Assembly (NCBI RefSeq): GCF_006439055.1
Contig: NZ_RCZC01000004.1
Location: 44,648-108,647 of the forward strand
Direction: 5' to 3'
Length of the DNA: 64,000 nucleotides
Origin: Sphingomonas glacialis
GTDB taxonomy: Bacteria > Pseudomonadota > Alphaproteobacteria > Sphingomonadales > Sphingomonadaceae
A program made the translations under genes and the position numbers. Within the stretch, counting starts at the first letter, position 1. Each line of letters opens with the position of its first letter. The notes under the pieces were generated by a model that saw only the letters and a program-made list of their open reading frames with translations, ran no database searches and was not told the origin of the DNA. This document shows, in pieces, positions 44,606 to 56,431 of the stretch.

Positions 44606-47245
44606 TCATTCCGATATTGTGCGCCGGATCAGCGCATTCGGCCATGTTACGACAAACGCCGAACCCTCATCGTCGCGGTTGGCGGCGCTGACGCGCAATC
44701 CCATCGCATGGGCAAAACCCTGGACTATGGCCAGTCCCAGCCCCGTCCCACCGGTACGATCATTGCCATCGACGCGGGTAAAACGGTCGAACAGATGTGC
44801 TTCGCTGCCGACCGGGAGGCCCGGTCCCTCATCGAGCACGCCGAGCGTCAGCCCGTCGGGCGTGCGGCGCCCCTCGATCACGATGTCGGTATCCGCCGGT
44901 GCGAACTTGGCGGCATTGCCGAGCAGGTTGATCAGCACATGGTGCAGCATCCGCGGATCGGCCTCGACCAAGGGAAGCGTCGGCGGCACGTCGAGCACCA
45001 GCCGGTGCCGCGCAAGTTCGGCGCGCAGGTCACGCGCGGCGGCGGCGACGGCGTCGGTCAGGTCGGTCGCCTCGCGCTTGACGACGAGCGCACCCGCCTC
45101 GATCCGCGTCATCTCGACCAGATCGTCGAACACCCGCCGCAAGCGGCGCGCTTCGCTCTTGAGCGTCGCGCTGGCGGGCGACGCGCTGTGCGCGACGGCG
45201 AGTTCGTCGGCGGCGGCGACGACCGCGGTGAGCGGCGTCTTGAGATCGTGCCCGATCGAGGAGAGCAAGGTCGCGCGCAGATCGTCGCGCTGCTTGAGCG
45301 AATTGACCTCGCGCGCCTGCGCCTCGAGCTGCAGCCGCTCGTGCGCCAGCGCGGCCTGCCCGACGAGCGTCGCGAACAGCACGCGCTTTTCGGCGGGGAT
45401 CGGGTCACCGCCTTCGCGCGCCACGCCCAATACCCCGAGCACGCCGAGCGCGGTCTTCAGCGGGTGGAACTGCCACTCGCTCGCGGTCAGCGTGCCGCTG
45501 TCGCGTCCAGTCACTTCGCCGCGGTCGAACGCCCATTCGGCGGCGGCGGTGTCGATCGGGCTCAGCGCAACCATCGCCGGCGCGGCGGCGATCGTCATAT
45601 GGCGCCCATCCCGGTCGGCGAGCAGGATCGTCGAGACACCGAGCAACGCCGCAATCTCCTCGCACGTCGCGATTGCCGTGCCGCTCTCGTCCGAAACGGC
45701 GGCGAGGCGTTGGCCGAAGGCGGCGAGCGCGGCATTCTCGGTCGCGGTACGCGCGCCGACATTGGCTTCGCGCCGCACCTGTCCCGCAAGCTGGCTGGCC
45801 ACCACCGCGACGATGACGAACACGGTCAGCGTGACAACATTGTGCGGATCGGTGATCGTCAGCGTGTAGAGCGGCGGCAGGAAGAAGAAATTATAGGCGA
45901 GTGCCGCCCCGACGCTCGCGATCAGCGACGAGCGCAGGCCATAGAGCGTCGCGGTCGCAATCACCGGCAGCAGATAGAGCAGGTCGATCGCGTCGGCCCC
46001 GACCACTGGCAGCAGCAGTTGCGACAGAGCGGTGCTGGCGGCGACGAAGGCGAGGCCGATGGCGCTGCCGCGCGCCAGGATCGGACGCGTCGTCGGCGTC
46101 TCGCGGCGCGTCTCGCTGGCCTCCGCGACGGGGACGACGTGGATCGCAACGCCATCGAGCGCGCGCACCAGCCGGTCGACCACCGAGCCATGCCGCAGCT
46201 CGAACCACCACGACCGCCGCGACTTGCCGATGACCACCGCGGTGGCGCGCGCCTCGCGGATGTGCGCGCACAGACCCTCAAGCACGCTCCTTGCGGGAAC
46301 GGTCGCGATCGTCGCGCCGAGCCCGGTCGCGAGGTCGAGCGCGTCGGCCATCCGCGCGCGCGCAGGCGCCGAGAGCCTCGCCGAGCGTGGCGTCTCGACC
46401 ACCACTGCGGTCCAGCTCGCGTGCAGCGCATCGGCTAGGCGCTTGGCCGATCGGATCAGCACGTCGCTGCCCGGCTGGTCGCCGACCGCGACGACGAGCC
46501 GCTCGCCGCCTGCCCATGTGCCGGCCTCGCCAAGGCTCGCGACATGGTCGAGAAGATGCCGATCGACCGTCTGCGCAGCGCGGCGCAGCGCGAGTTCGCG
46601 CAACGCCGACAGGTTCGACTTGGAAAAGAAATGGCCGAGTGCGCGCGTCGCCTCGGCCGGGATATAGACCTTGCCCTCTTTGAGGCGTGCGATCAGCTCG
46701 TCGGGCGGGACGTCGACGACTTCGATCTCGGCATCGTCGAGCACCGCATCGGGCACCGTCTCGCGCACGCGGACGCGGGTAAAGCCCGCGACGACGTCGT
46801 TGAGGCTCTCGACATGCTGGATGTTGAGTGTGCTGAGCACGTCGATCCCGGCCTCGCGCAGCTCCTCGATATCCTGCCAGCGCTTGGGATGGCGGCTGCC
46901 CGGCGCATTGGTGTGGGCGAATTCGTCGATTAGCGCGACCTTGGGGTGCCGCGCGAGCATCGCGTCGAGATCGAACTCTTCCAAAGTATGCGCGCCGTGC
47001 TCGATCTTTGCGCGCGCCAAAATCTCGAACGGCGCGGTCAGCCGGTCGGTATCGGCGCGGCCGTGCGTTTCGATTACGCCGGCGACGACATCGGCGCCAC
47101 TGCGCAGCAGTTCGGCGCCTTGGCGCAGCATCTCGAAGGTCTTGCCGACGCCAGGGGCTGCGCCGAGGAAGATCTTCAGACGGCCGCGCCCCTCGCGCCG
47201 GGCTGCTTTCAGCAGCGCCTCGGGGGAGGGGCGGGTCTCGTTCAC
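44606..47245 (-). CDS. kdpD: KdpD potassium sensor histidine kinase
   Basis: Sensor kinase of 879 residues. The N-terminal KdpD domain has Walker A IFLGAAPGVGKTFEM and the Walker B-like VALIDEFAHTNAPGSRHPKR. A USP-like domain lies at about residues 250-370. Four closely spaced membrane helices occupy about residues 395-490 (LLYLLPVIATATLYGL, FVIVAVVASQLAG). A GAF-like region follows. The HisKA motif is SSIGHDLKTPLTAVVAAAD, with the ATPase N, G1 and G2 boxes in LINLLGNAAKFAP, DEGPGLPVGSEAH and GGTGLGLAIVQGFAHAMG. The start overlaps the kdpC stop by ATGA. Confidence 0.96.
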   Translation of the reverse strand: MNETRPSPEALLKAARREGRGRLKIFLGAAPGVGKTFEMLRQGAELLRSGADVVAGVIETHGRADTDRLTAPFEILARAKIEHGAHTLEEFDLDAMLARHPKVALIDEFAHTNAPGSRHPKRWQDIEELREAGIDVLSTLNIQHVESLNDVVAGFTRVRVRETVPDAVLDDAEIEVVDVPPDELIARLKEGKVYIPAEATRALGHFFSKSNLSALRELALRRAAQTVDRHLLDHVASLGEAGTWAGGERLVVAVGDQPGSDVLIRSAKRLADALHASWTAVVVETPRSARLSAPARARMADALDLATGLGATIATVPARSVLEGLCAHIREARATAVVIGKSRRSWWFELRHGSVVDRLVRALDGVAIHVVPVAEASETRRETPTTRPILARGSAIGLAFVAASTALSQLLLPVVGADAIDLLYLLPVIATATLYGLRSSLIASVGAALAYNFFFLPPLYTLTITDPHNVVTLTVFVIVAVVASQLAGQVRREANVGARTATENAALAAFGQRLAAVSDESGTAIATCEEIAALLGVSTILLADRDGRHMTIAAAPAMVALSPIDTAAAEWAFDRGEVTGRDSGTLTASEWQFHPLKTALGVLGVLGVAREGGDPIPAEKRVLFATLVGQAALAHERLQLEAQAREVNSLKQRDDLRATLLSSIGHDLKTPLTAVVAAADELAVAHSASPASATLKSEARRLRRVFDDLVEMTRIEAGALVVKREATDLTDAVAAAARDLRAELARHRLVLDVPPTLPLVEADPRMLHHVLINLLGNAAKFAPADTDIVIEGRRTPDGLTLGVLDEGPGLPVGSEAHLFDRFTRVDGNDRTGGTGLGLAIVQGFAHAMGLRVSAANRDDEGSAFVVTWPNALIRRTISE

Positions 47246-47836
47246 TGGGCGCTTGCGTCGAGCTGTCGATTGAGCAGCAGAACATTGACGTGGCGCTCGC
47301 CGATGATGCCGAGCAACGGCGCCTCGGTCTGCGCGTCGATCAGCGCGGTGACCTTGCCGACCGCGAGCCCGCGCGCCTTGGCGACACGCGGAGCTTGCAG
47401 CAACGCCGCCTCGGGGCTCAGATCGGGATCGAGCCCCGAGGCGCTAGTGGTGACCAGGTCGGCGGGTAGATCCCCGGTCATCCCTTCCGCCCGCGCGCTC
47501 GAAACGCGCTTGGCGATGGCATCGCGCAGGTCCTTCGAACCCGGCGCTAGGTTGGTCGCGGCCGACGAGCTCGCATCATAGCCATCCTTGCCGGCGGCAG
47601 AGGGACGCGGATGGAAGTAGGTCGGGCCCGTGAAATTCTGTGCGATCAGCGCGGAGCCGATCGGCTGCCCGTGGACGTCGCTCAGCAGGCTGCCATTGGC
47701 CTGCACCGGCAGCGCGACCTGCGCGATGCCGGTGATCGCGGCGGGATAGAGCAGGCCGGTCACGATCGTGACCAGCAGGAGCAGGACGACGGTCGGGCGC
47801 AGCGCACGAAAGGTTTCGGTCAACATCTGGAAATCC

Positions 47837-47844
<8 letters not shown>
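47242..47844 (-). CDS. kdpC: KdpC subunit of K+-transporting ATPase
   Basis: Subunit of 200 residues, the usual size. One N-terminal membrane helix ([18 protein letters not shown]) is followed by the periplasmic domain: [40 protein letters not shown], and [20 protein letters not shown], the family signature. KdpC stabilises the KdpFABC complex. It overlaps kdpB by 8 nt and kdpD by 4 nt. Confidence 0.96.
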
Positions 47845-49864
<2,020 letters not shown>

Positions 49865-49876
49865 GTCGATGACCTT

Positions 49877-51568
49877 TTAGAGCACGGTGCCAGCGGCGAC
49901 CTGCGCCTGGTCCGCAATCGGACCGAGCGCGAGCGACGGCAGGAAGGTGAGACCACCGACGATCACGATGATCGCCGCGAGCAGGCCGATCCACAGCAGC
50001 CCGGTGGTCGGGAACGACCCCGCGCCCTCGGGCACGCGACGCTTGGCGGCGAGGCCCCCGGAGATCGCGAGGACGGGCAGGATCACACCGAAGCGGCCGA
50101 CGAACATGTCGAGCGCGAGCAGCAGATTGTAGAACGGCGTGTTGCCGCTGAGGCCACCGAACGCCGAGCCGTTGTTCGCGGCACCCGAGGTGAAGGCGTA
50201 GAGGATCTCGCTGAACCCGTGCGCACCCTTGGCGGCCGGGCCGGCAAGCCCCGCACCGGTGATGCACGCGACCGCGGTCAGCCCGAGGATCGCGAGCGGC
50301 GGGATCGCGATGGCGATCACCGCCAGCTTCATCTCGCGCGATTCGATCTTCTTGCCGACATATTCGGGCGTGCGGCCGACCATCAACCCTGCGATGAACA
50401 CCGCGAGGATGCAGTAGATCAGCACCGCATAAAGCCCTGAGCCGACGCCGCCGATGACGAGCTCGCCCAGCTGCATGTTGAACAGCGGGACAAGCCCGCC
50501 GATCGCGGTAAAGCTGTCGTGCATGCCGATGACGGCACCACACGAAGTGGCGGTGGTGACGACTGCGAACAGCGCGGTGGCCGCGATGCCGAAGCGGACT
50601 TCCTTGCCCTCCATATTGCCGCCGGCGACGCCGAGCGCGTGATGGATCGGGTTGCCAGCGGCTTCCGCGCCGTAAGCGACTGCGACACCGGCGATGAAGA
50701 GGAGCAGCATCGCGGCAAGGATCGCCCAGCCCTGGCGGACGTTGCCGACCGCCTTGCCGAAGGTGAGCGTGAGGCCGGCGCCGAGCACGAAGATCGTGAT
50801 CATCTGCAGGAAGTTGCTGAGTGCGGTCGGGTTCTCGAACGGATGCGCGGAGTTGGCATTGAAGAAGCCGCCGCCGTTGGTGCCGAGCATCTTGATCGCA
50901 AGCTGCGAGGCGACCGGGCCGACCGCGATGGTCTGCTTGGCGCCTTCGATCGTCGTCGCGACGACCGACGGCCCGAAGGTCTGCGGCACGCCCATCACGA
51001 CATAGACCAGCGCGAGCACGATCGAGATCGGGAGCAGCAGGTACAGCGTGGCGCGCGTCACATCGACCCAGAAATTGCCAATGCCCGAAGCCTGCTTGCG
51101 GGCAAATCCGCGGATGAAGGCGAAGGCGACGGCAATGCCGACCGCGGCCGACAGGAAGTTCTGCACCGTCAGCCCCGCCATCTGGCTGAGGTTCGACAGC
51201 GACGATTCACCGCCGTAATTCTGCCAATTGGTGTTGGTGACGAAACTGACCGCAGTGTTGAACGCGAGCAACGTCTCCATGCCGCCAAACCCTTGCGGGT
51301 TCATCGGCAGAACGCCCTGCAGCTTGAGGATCGCGAACAGGAGCGCAATGCCGCCGAGGTTGAACACCATCAGCGATACGGCATACCCGACCCAGCTCTG
51401 CTCGGCCTTGGGATCGATCCCGGCGAGTTTGTAAAAGCCGCGTTCGACAAAGCCCAAGGGCAGCGTCTCGCGGGCATAAAGGGCGTGCATCCAGGCGCCC
51501 GCTGGCTTGGCCAGCGCGACGATCAGCACGATGAAGAGGAGGATCATGCTCCAACCGGCAAAGGTCAT
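49877..51568 (-). CDS. kdpA: KdpA potassium-binding channel subunit
   Basis: Potassium channel-like subunit of 563 residues with ten hydrophobic helices. The selectivity-filter-like loops include [36 protein letters not shown] and [20 protein letters not shown]. These are the four Gly-containing filter repeats of the SKT superfamily. It starts 13 nt downstream of the kdpF stop codon and ends 12 nt before the kdpB start. Confidence 0.97.
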   Translation of the reverse strand: MTFAGWSMILLFIVLIVALAKPAGAWMHALYARETLPLGFVERGFYKLAGIDPKAEQSWVGYAVSLMVFNLGGIALLFAILKLQGVLPMNPQGFGGMETLLAFNTAVSFVTNTNWQNYGGESSLSNLSQMAGLTVQNFLSAAVGIAVAFAFIRGFARKQASGIGNFWVDVTRATLYLLLPISIVLALVYVVMGVPQTFGPSVVATTIEGAKQTIAVGPVASQLAIKMLGTNGGGFFNANSAHPFENPTALSNFLQMITIFVLGAGLTLTFGKAVGNVRQGWAILAAMLLLFIAGVAVAYGAEAAGNPIHHALGVAGGNMEGKEVRFGIAATALFAVVTTATSCGAVIGMHDSFTAIGGLVPLFNMQLGELVIGGVGSGLYAVLIYCILAVFIAGLMVGRTPEYVGKKIESREMKLAVIAIAIPPLAILGLTAVACITGAGLAGPAAKGAHGFSEILYAFTSGAANNGSAFGGLSGNTPFYNLLLALDMFVGRFGVILPVLAISGGLAAKRRVPEGAGSFPTTGLLWIGLLAAIIVIVGGLTFLPSLALGPIADQAQVAAGTVL

Positions 51569-51581
51569 GGTGCCGCGCTCC

Positions 51582-51671
51582 TCAATACCGCTCAGGCTGC
51601 GCGAGCACAGCGAGCAGGTAGACGAGGACTATGACGGCGACGATGCCGCCAAGGATAAGGTCGAAGGACAT
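51582..51671 (-). CDS. kdpF: KdpF small subunit
   Basis: A 29-residue single-helix protein, [20 protein letters not shown] then AVLAQPERY, directly upstream of kdpA. The size, the one membrane helix and the position identify KdpF, which stabilises the KdpABC complex in the membrane. It is below the usual annotation length limit. A GGCGGGCCT stretch precedes the ATG. Confidence 0.9.
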   Translation of the reverse strand: MSFDLILGGIVAVIVLVYLLAVLAQPERY

Positions 51672-51972
51672 GGAGAGGCCCGCCTGTAATGGTTCAGGCG
51701 ATCCCTGTGCGACGTATCGGCATTAACTCTCGCGATGGAACAGGACCGATTTGCGTAAAGAACGCGTAAAAACGGCTCGTTGGAAGCAGGCTGATTTCCA
51801 GAACCTTTACGCCTTTTAGACGCGATCGGGCATCAATCGATATCGCGCCTTAACGCGGAACGAAGGTATGCCGATCGTGAGGTACACCGCAATCGGCAAG
51901 CAATCTTCCATTGGGCGGATATGATCGACCTGCGGGGCACCTCGATGCGTCTCTTAGCAAAACGAGTTAGAC
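51672..51972. promoter_or_regulatory. kdp promoter region with candidate KdpE sites
   Basis: On the minus strand, TTTACGC occurs at 51770-51764 and 51759-51753 as a direct repeat with an 11-bp period. This is the spacing used by OmpR-family dimers and lies about 80-100 nt upstream of kdpF. A third copy (TTTACGC, plus strand) lies at 51806-51812 in the opposite orientation. This is a candidate KdpE operator. The rest of the 300 nt shows no gene. Confidence 0.5.
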
Positions 51973-52161
51973 ATGGCGCTTGAAGGGCTTCTCATTTCGC
52001 TAACCGTACTTTTGGGTCTCATCCTCCTCAACGTCTACCTTCGCGTTCTGATTTTCCTCGAGGATCGCAGATCCAGGAAGGCTTCACCGCATAGCATGAC
52101 GTCCGGCACCCGCCGGCTACCGGAACCGCATCGGCATGCCCCGCACCATGAACGACAGTAA
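51973..52161 (+). CDS. Possible small membrane protein
   Basis: Frame of 62 residues divergent from kdp. It has one strong membrane helix (LLISLTVLLGLILLNVYLRV) followed by a basic tail. The helix and the start context are plausible; the tail has low protein character. It may be a small peptide gene. Confidence 0.4.
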   Translation: MALEGLLISLTVLLGLILLNVYLRVLIFLEDRRSRKASPHSMTSGTRRLPEPHRHAPHHERQ

Positions 52162-52640
52162 TGTACGGGGCGAACGCGTCTCGATGGTCAAAAGTGCGAC
52201 GACACTGCGATGGACCACGCCCGGACGACCGCATTGTGATCGGCTAACGCCAAGCTCCCGTCGATATGGTCGGATCGATGAACGTCAAGGACACGCCAGG
52301 CTGCCCGTAGTCACGTAACGCACGCAATATTGCGAACCGTTCGCCCGGTTTTTGGCGGCAATACCGACGGCTCGGCTACCTGTGAAAATCGTTGCGCAAT
52401 CATTGCCATTTACCAATGCTCGCGTCTCTCAAGCGGAGCGAATTTACGCTCTTTCTACGAAAATCGCGCTGAAACGACATCGCGCTTTTATGCCGCGCAG
52501 GCCTATCTCGATAACCGCATGACCATCCGATCCATGACCGATTTGGCGCTCAGAGGCTCTCGCGTGCCACAGGCCGCACCCTTTGCCGCGGCCGCCCGTG
52601 GTCTTTGATGTCTTGAATGGTCAGCATGAGGAATCATAAT
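52162..52640. other. Intergenic, no gene seen
   Basis: No supported gene in about 480 nt. The short frames lack family or compositional support. Confidence 0.4.
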
Positions 52641-52913
52641 ATGACAACGCCAGACGATCCGGAACCCGACCAAAGTGTCCCGGTATTGCGAGTAGGACAG
52701 GATTGTGCCGGCCATTGGCTGGTGCAGGATAATGGCGGCAAACTTGAGGGCCGCTTCGTTTCCCGCGCCGCCGCCGTGGGGTTTGCACGCAGCGAAGTCC
52801 ACGGGTTCCCGGGCGCAACGATCGTGATGGTCGCGACGCCGCTAATACCCACAATCTCCTTCGCGCAGGTCCAGCCATGGGAAACAGCGCAACACTGTCG
52901 CAAGGCCGCCTGA
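52641..52913 (+). CDS. Hypothetical small protein, DUF2188-like
   Basis: Protein of 90 residues starting MTTPDDPEPDQSVPVLRVGQ. The pattern RVGQDCAGHWLVQDNGGKLE, then GRFVSRAAAVGFARSEVHGF and GATIVMVATP, is a strand-strand-helix-strand unit. It is the layout of small DUF2188-type proteins common in sphingomonads. The function is unknown. AGGAATCATAAT lies upstream of the ATG. Confidence 0.65.
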   Translation: MTTPDDPEPDQSVPVLRVGQDCAGHWLVQDNGGKLEGRFVSRAAAVGFARSEVHGFPGATIVMVATPLIPTISFAQVQPWETAQHCRKAA

Positions 52914-52956
52914 TTGTGCTCGCTTGCCTTTCACGCTGGATCGAGGACGCCGATCG

Positions 52957-53478
52957 ATGACCTATGCCGCTGAACATACGATTGATGGACCTATGCTTAA
53001 GCGCCCTGTCGCTCGAAAGCTCAGCAGTGCGGCCACACGCCGCCCGGGCTGTCGCGACCCGCGCTGGCCCGAGGTTGCAGCTGCGCTCGCCGCGTTGCGC
53101 GCCGCCAAGCGCTGCAGTGTGCGGATCGTCGATGCCGAATGCGGGACCGGGACGCTGCTGCTCTGCGCCGCGCGCTTTGCCCGCGCGCTCGGATTCACCG
53201 CGATCGAAGCGCGAGGAGTCGACGATGCACCGGCGTTGCTCGATCGCGCCTGCGCGGCGGCAGCCCAGATGCACGATCCCGCGATCGGTATTACCTTCGA
53301 GCGGGGCGAGCCGATCGCCGCGCTTTGCGAGGAAAGCGAATTCCCGGCCGACATCGTGCTGTGGCACGGTTGCAAGGGCAAGGAACACGCAGATACAGAG
53401 CGCGCCGAACACGTGGCGGCTTGCGCCGGGCACGCTTTGATTGCGGATCACCAATGCGGCGTGCGGCGTCCGGCATGA
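52957..53478 (+). CDS. SAM-binding-fold protein, methyltransferase-like
   Basis: Protein of 173 residues from ATG at 52957. RIVDAECGTGTLLLCAARFA is the SAM-binding strand-Gly loop (motif I), and IEARGVDDAPALLDRACAAA is the second strand with the acidic ribose-binding Asp. The end (PADIVLWHGCKGKEHADTER) is short, so only the nucleotide-binding half of a class I methyltransferase is present. It may be a conserved small variant. Its stop overlaps the next start (ATGA), making one operon with lysA. Confidence 0.65.
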   Translation: MTYAAEHTIDGPMLKRPVARKLSSAATRRPGCRDPRWPEVAAALAALRAAKRCSVRIVDAECGTGTLLLCAARFARALGFTAIEARGVDDAPALLDRACAAAAQMHDPAIGITFERGEPIAALCEESEFPADIVLWHGCKGKEHADTERAEHVAACAGHALIADHQCGVRRPA

Positions 53479-53735
53479 CGCACCGTGATCTTGCGTGGCG
53501 CGGCCTTGGTGTCGCGCTTGTCGTCGTAGCGGTTACCGCACGGATCGCCGACGGCGATGGCACGCACGCCGGGTTGAGCGTTGTCGCGTTCATCCTGACG
53601 CTCATCGGTCTCGCCCTGATCGTTCAAGGAAAGCGCGTCTCCGCGGCGCTGCGCGTCGAGCGGAGCCGGCATCGTATGCTCGCCCAAGCGATCCGCGACC
53701 GCCGCCGCAGGCGCTCCGGTGGCGGCCACGCCTGA
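53475..53735 (+). CDS. Small membrane protein upstream of lysA
   Basis: Protein of 86 residues with two membrane helices (GLGVALVVVAVTARIAD and LSVVAFILTLIGLALIVQ), followed by a basic tail (VERSRHRMLAQAIRDRRRRR). The ATG overlaps the upstream stop by 4 nt, and lysA starts 45 nt after its stop. No family is recognised. Confidence 0.6.
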   Translation: MTHRDLAWRGLGVALVVVAVTARIADGDGTHAGLSVVAFILTLIGLALIVQGKRVSAALRVERSRHRMLAQAIRDRRRRRSGGGHA

Positions 53736-53780
53736 CCCGCCCGTCGGAAACGACGGAGCACCCTTTTTAACGGAATCATC

Positions 53781-55091
53781 ATGTCTCTCCCCTTTGAATG
53801 TCGCGATGGCGTCCTCCACGCTGAAGATGTGCCGTTGCCCGCAATCGCAGCCGCGGTCGGCACTCCGGCCTATGTCTATTCGACGGCTGCGCTTCGCACC
53901 TCGGCGCGCGCGTTTCGCGCTGGCCTTGCGCCGGTTCCACGCAAGCATCTCGCCTTTGCGGTCAAGGCTAACCCGAACCTTGCGGTGCTCAGGCTCCTTG
54001 CCGAGGAAGGCTATGGCGCCGACATCGTTTCGGCGGGAGAGATGCTGCACGCGCTTGCCGCGGGGATGCCGGCAAGCAGCATCATCTTTTCGGGTGTCGG
54101 CAAATCCCGGCGCGAGCTGGCAGCGGCGCTCGATGCCGGGATCGGCCAATTCAATCTCGAGCTCGAGGAAGAAGGTGTCGTGCTTGCCGCGATGGCGGCC
54201 GCGCGGGGTCAGCGGGCATCTGCTGTCTTGCGGGTGAACCCCGATATCGACGCGGGGACGCATGCCAAGATCTCGACCGGCCGCAAACAGAACAAGTTCG
54301 GCGTGGCGATCGATGATGCGGTCGAGATCTATGCGCGCCTCGCCAGGCTCGACGGGCTCGCCCTGCGCGGTGTCGCCATCCATATCGGCAGCCAGCTGTT
54401 GGATCTGGATCCGCTTGAGCTGGCCTATTCGCGCGTTGGCAGTCTTGTGGCCGATCTGCGCGCGGCCGGCCACGCCATCACCCATGTCGATCTCGGCGGT
54501 GGGCTCGGCCTGTCCTACCGGCCTGGCGATGTTGTGCCGAGTCCCGCGGCCTATGGGACGATGGTGGCGCGAGCGACGCGCGACTGGAACGTGACGTTGA
54601 TGTTCGAGCCGGGCCGCTTCGTCGCTGGCGAGGCTGGCGTCCTGCTCACAGAGGTGCTTTGGGTGAAACCTGGCGCGGTCGTCCCCTATGTGATCGTGGA
54701 TGCCGCGATGAACGATCTCGCACGACCAGCGCTATACGATGCGTTCCATGATTTCGTCGCGGTCCACCCCACTGGAGCGCGCATGGTTGCCAATATCGCC
54801 GGCCCCGTCTGTGAGAGTGGAGATACCTTCGCGATGGGGCGCGACATCGACGCCGTATCGGCCGGCGACCTGGCGGTGTTCCGCACCGCGGGGGCTTATG
54901 GCGCGACGATGGCCTCGACCTACAATTGTCGCGCGCTGGTGCCCGAAGTGCTGATCGATGGGGGTCGCTTTGCGGTCGTGGCCGACCGGATCGCGCCCGA
55001 GGCGATGCTTGCCGCCCAGCATATCCCGCTCTGGATGACGCACGACGACGAATACGTGTCGGACCCCGTCTCACCGCGCAGGGCCGCCTGA
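53781..55091 (+). CDS. lysA: Diaminopimelate decarboxylase
   Basis: PLP-dependent fold-type III decarboxylase of 436 residues, the last step of lysine synthesis (meso-DAP to L-lysine). The PLP Lys is in LAFAVKANPNLAVLRLLAEE, and the His/Gly phosphate loops are in AIHIGSQLLDLDP and VDLGGGLGLSYRPGD. The substrate Arg-rich loop is in TLMFEPGRFVAGEAGV, and the catalytic Cys block is in NIAGPVCESGDTFAMGR. GYGADIVSAGEM is typical. It may also be a carboxynorspermidine or related enzyme, but the motifs fit LysA. Confidence 0.95.
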   Translation: MSLPFECRDGVLHAEDVPLPAIAAAVGTPAYVYSTAALRTSARAFRAGLAPVPRKHLAFAVKANPNLAVLRLLAEEGYGADIVSAGEMLHALAAGMPASSIIFSGVGKSRRELAAALDAGIGQFNLELEEEGVVLAAMAAARGQRASAVLRVNPDIDAGTHAKISTGRKQNKFGVAIDDAVEIYARLARLDGLALRGVAIHIGSQLLDLDPLELAYSRVGSLVADLRAAGHAITHVDLGGGLGLSYRPGDVVPSPAAYGTMVARATRDWNVTLMFEPGRFVAGEAGVLLTEVLWVKPGAVVPYVIVDAAMNDLARPALYDAFHDFVAVHPTGARMVANIAGPVCESGDTFAMGRDIDAVSAGDLAVFRTAGAYGATMASTYNCRALVPEVLIDGGRFAVVADRIAPEAMLAAQHIPLWMTHDDEYVSDPVSPRRAA

Positions 55092-55277
55092 TGGCAACGC
55101 GACACTATACGTTCGCCACGCCCCGACCGCCCGGTCCTGCTACCTGCTCGGCGCGGACACGCATTGGGGGCCGCCTCTCCTTGCGTACGCCAGATCCAGC
55201 GAAACCTGATACCACGCAAGCGCCAGGGCAGTCCGACCGCTCCAATCCGCGAAACAGGTCCCAGTGATCGCGTACGC

Positions 55278-56246
55278 ATGACGGTTGTCGCTTCCTGCCT
55301 CTACCAGAATGGCGTGCGCATTCGCGACATCGCCATCGACGAGCGCATCGATCGTGCAGACGATCGCTCGGAGTTCGTGTGGATCGGGTTATGCGATCCA
55401 TGCGCCGAGGAGATCGCGATGCTCTCCGACCTGTACGGCCTGCATCCGCTCGCTGTCGAAGATGCGCTTCGGGATGGTCAGTTGCCCAAAGTCGATGTCT
55501 ATGGCGACCAGCTCTTCGTGATCGCGCGCACCGCGCATCTCGACGACTTCGTGATCGACTACGGCCAGACGGCCGTCTTTGTCGGCCACAGCCATATAAT
55601 CACCGTCCGCCAGGGTTCGGACCGGTCGCACCGCCCCTTGCGCGATCAGCTCGAGGCCGCGCCATCGTTGCTCGGCCAAGGGGTCGATTATGTCCTCCAT
55701 GCGATTCTCGATTTCGTCGTCGACGGCTATCTGCCGATCGTCCGCGCGATCGAGGACGAGGTCATGGCTATGGAAACGCGGATCCTCGATACCTTCCTGG
55801 ATCGCCAGCAGATCGCCCGGATCTTCGCGCTGCGCCGCGAACTGATCCGCTTCCAGCGCATTCTCGTCCCGATGGAGGAAGCGGCACGCAAGCTCGCGCG
55901 CACCGATCTTCCTTGCATCGACCCGGAAGCGAGGCCGTATTTCAGCGATGTGTTCGACCACGCACGGCGGGTTGAGACGATGGTCGACGGCTTGCGCGAA
56001 GTGCTGACCTCGGTGTTCGAATTCGGTAACCTGATCGAGCAACAGCGCACCGGTGCGATCACGCGCCAGCTCGCCGCCTGGGCGGCGATCCTCGCGGTGC
56101 CGACCGCGATCGCCGGCGTCTATGGGATGAATTTTGAGTTCATGCCCGAACTGCGCTGGCACTATGGCTATTTCGTGATCCTTGGCGCAATCTTCGTCAT
56201 ATGCGGCTTGCTCTATGTTCGGTTTCGCAAGCTCCGATGGCTGTAA
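55278..56246 (+). CDS. corA: CorA-family Mg2+/Co2+ transporter
   Basis: Divalent-metal channel subunit of 322 residues. The large cytosolic N-terminal domain has ASCLYQNGVRIRDIAIDERI and LYGLHPLAVEDALRDGQLPK, followed by the long helix (QQIARIFALRRELIRFQRIL). Two C-terminal membrane helices flank the signature: AAWAAILAVPTAIAGVYGMN (the YGMNF motif) and YFVILGAIFVICGLLYVRF. The start at 55278 (MTVVASCLY) is where the family begins; the upstream frame is not conserved. The basic tail FRKLRWL is typical. Confidence 0.93.
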   Translation: MTVVASCLYQNGVRIRDIAIDERIDRADDRSEFVWIGLCDPCAEEIAMLSDLYGLHPLAVEDALRDGQLPKVDVYGDQLFVIARTAHLDDFVIDYGQTAVFVGHSHIITVRQGSDRSHRPLRDQLEAAPSLLGQGVDYVLHAILDFVVDGYLPIVRAIEDEVMAMETRILDTFLDRQQIARIFALRRELIRFQRILVPMEEAARKLARTDLPCIDPEARPYFSDVFDHARRVETMVDGLREVLTSVFEFGNLIEQQRTGAITRQLAAWAAILAVPTAIAGVYGMNFEFMPELRWHYGYFVILGAIFVICGLLYVRFRKLRWL

Positions 56247-56431
56247 GGATGAACGCGAAAGATCAACGCCGCAGCAGCTCATTGCCGATGGGATATGACC
56301 GCTGCCAGACTTTCGTTTCAGCCATTGGGGCCACATCATGGGTGCGACCTGGCACGGCGCCGATCCATTGCCCCGATCTCGGCCATTCACCAGATCGAAC
56401 AATCGCAGGACCAATTCAATCTTAGCGATCA
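56247..56431. other. Intergenic, no gene seen
   Basis: No gene supported between corA and the convergent three-ORF cluster. Confidence 0.4.

Noticed and set aside
44369..46438. Long plus-strand open frame of 689 codons opposite kdpE/kdpD
   Set aside because: It lies antisense to clear kdpE and kdpD motifs and has the Arg/Gly/Asp-rich composition of a high-GC shadow frame.
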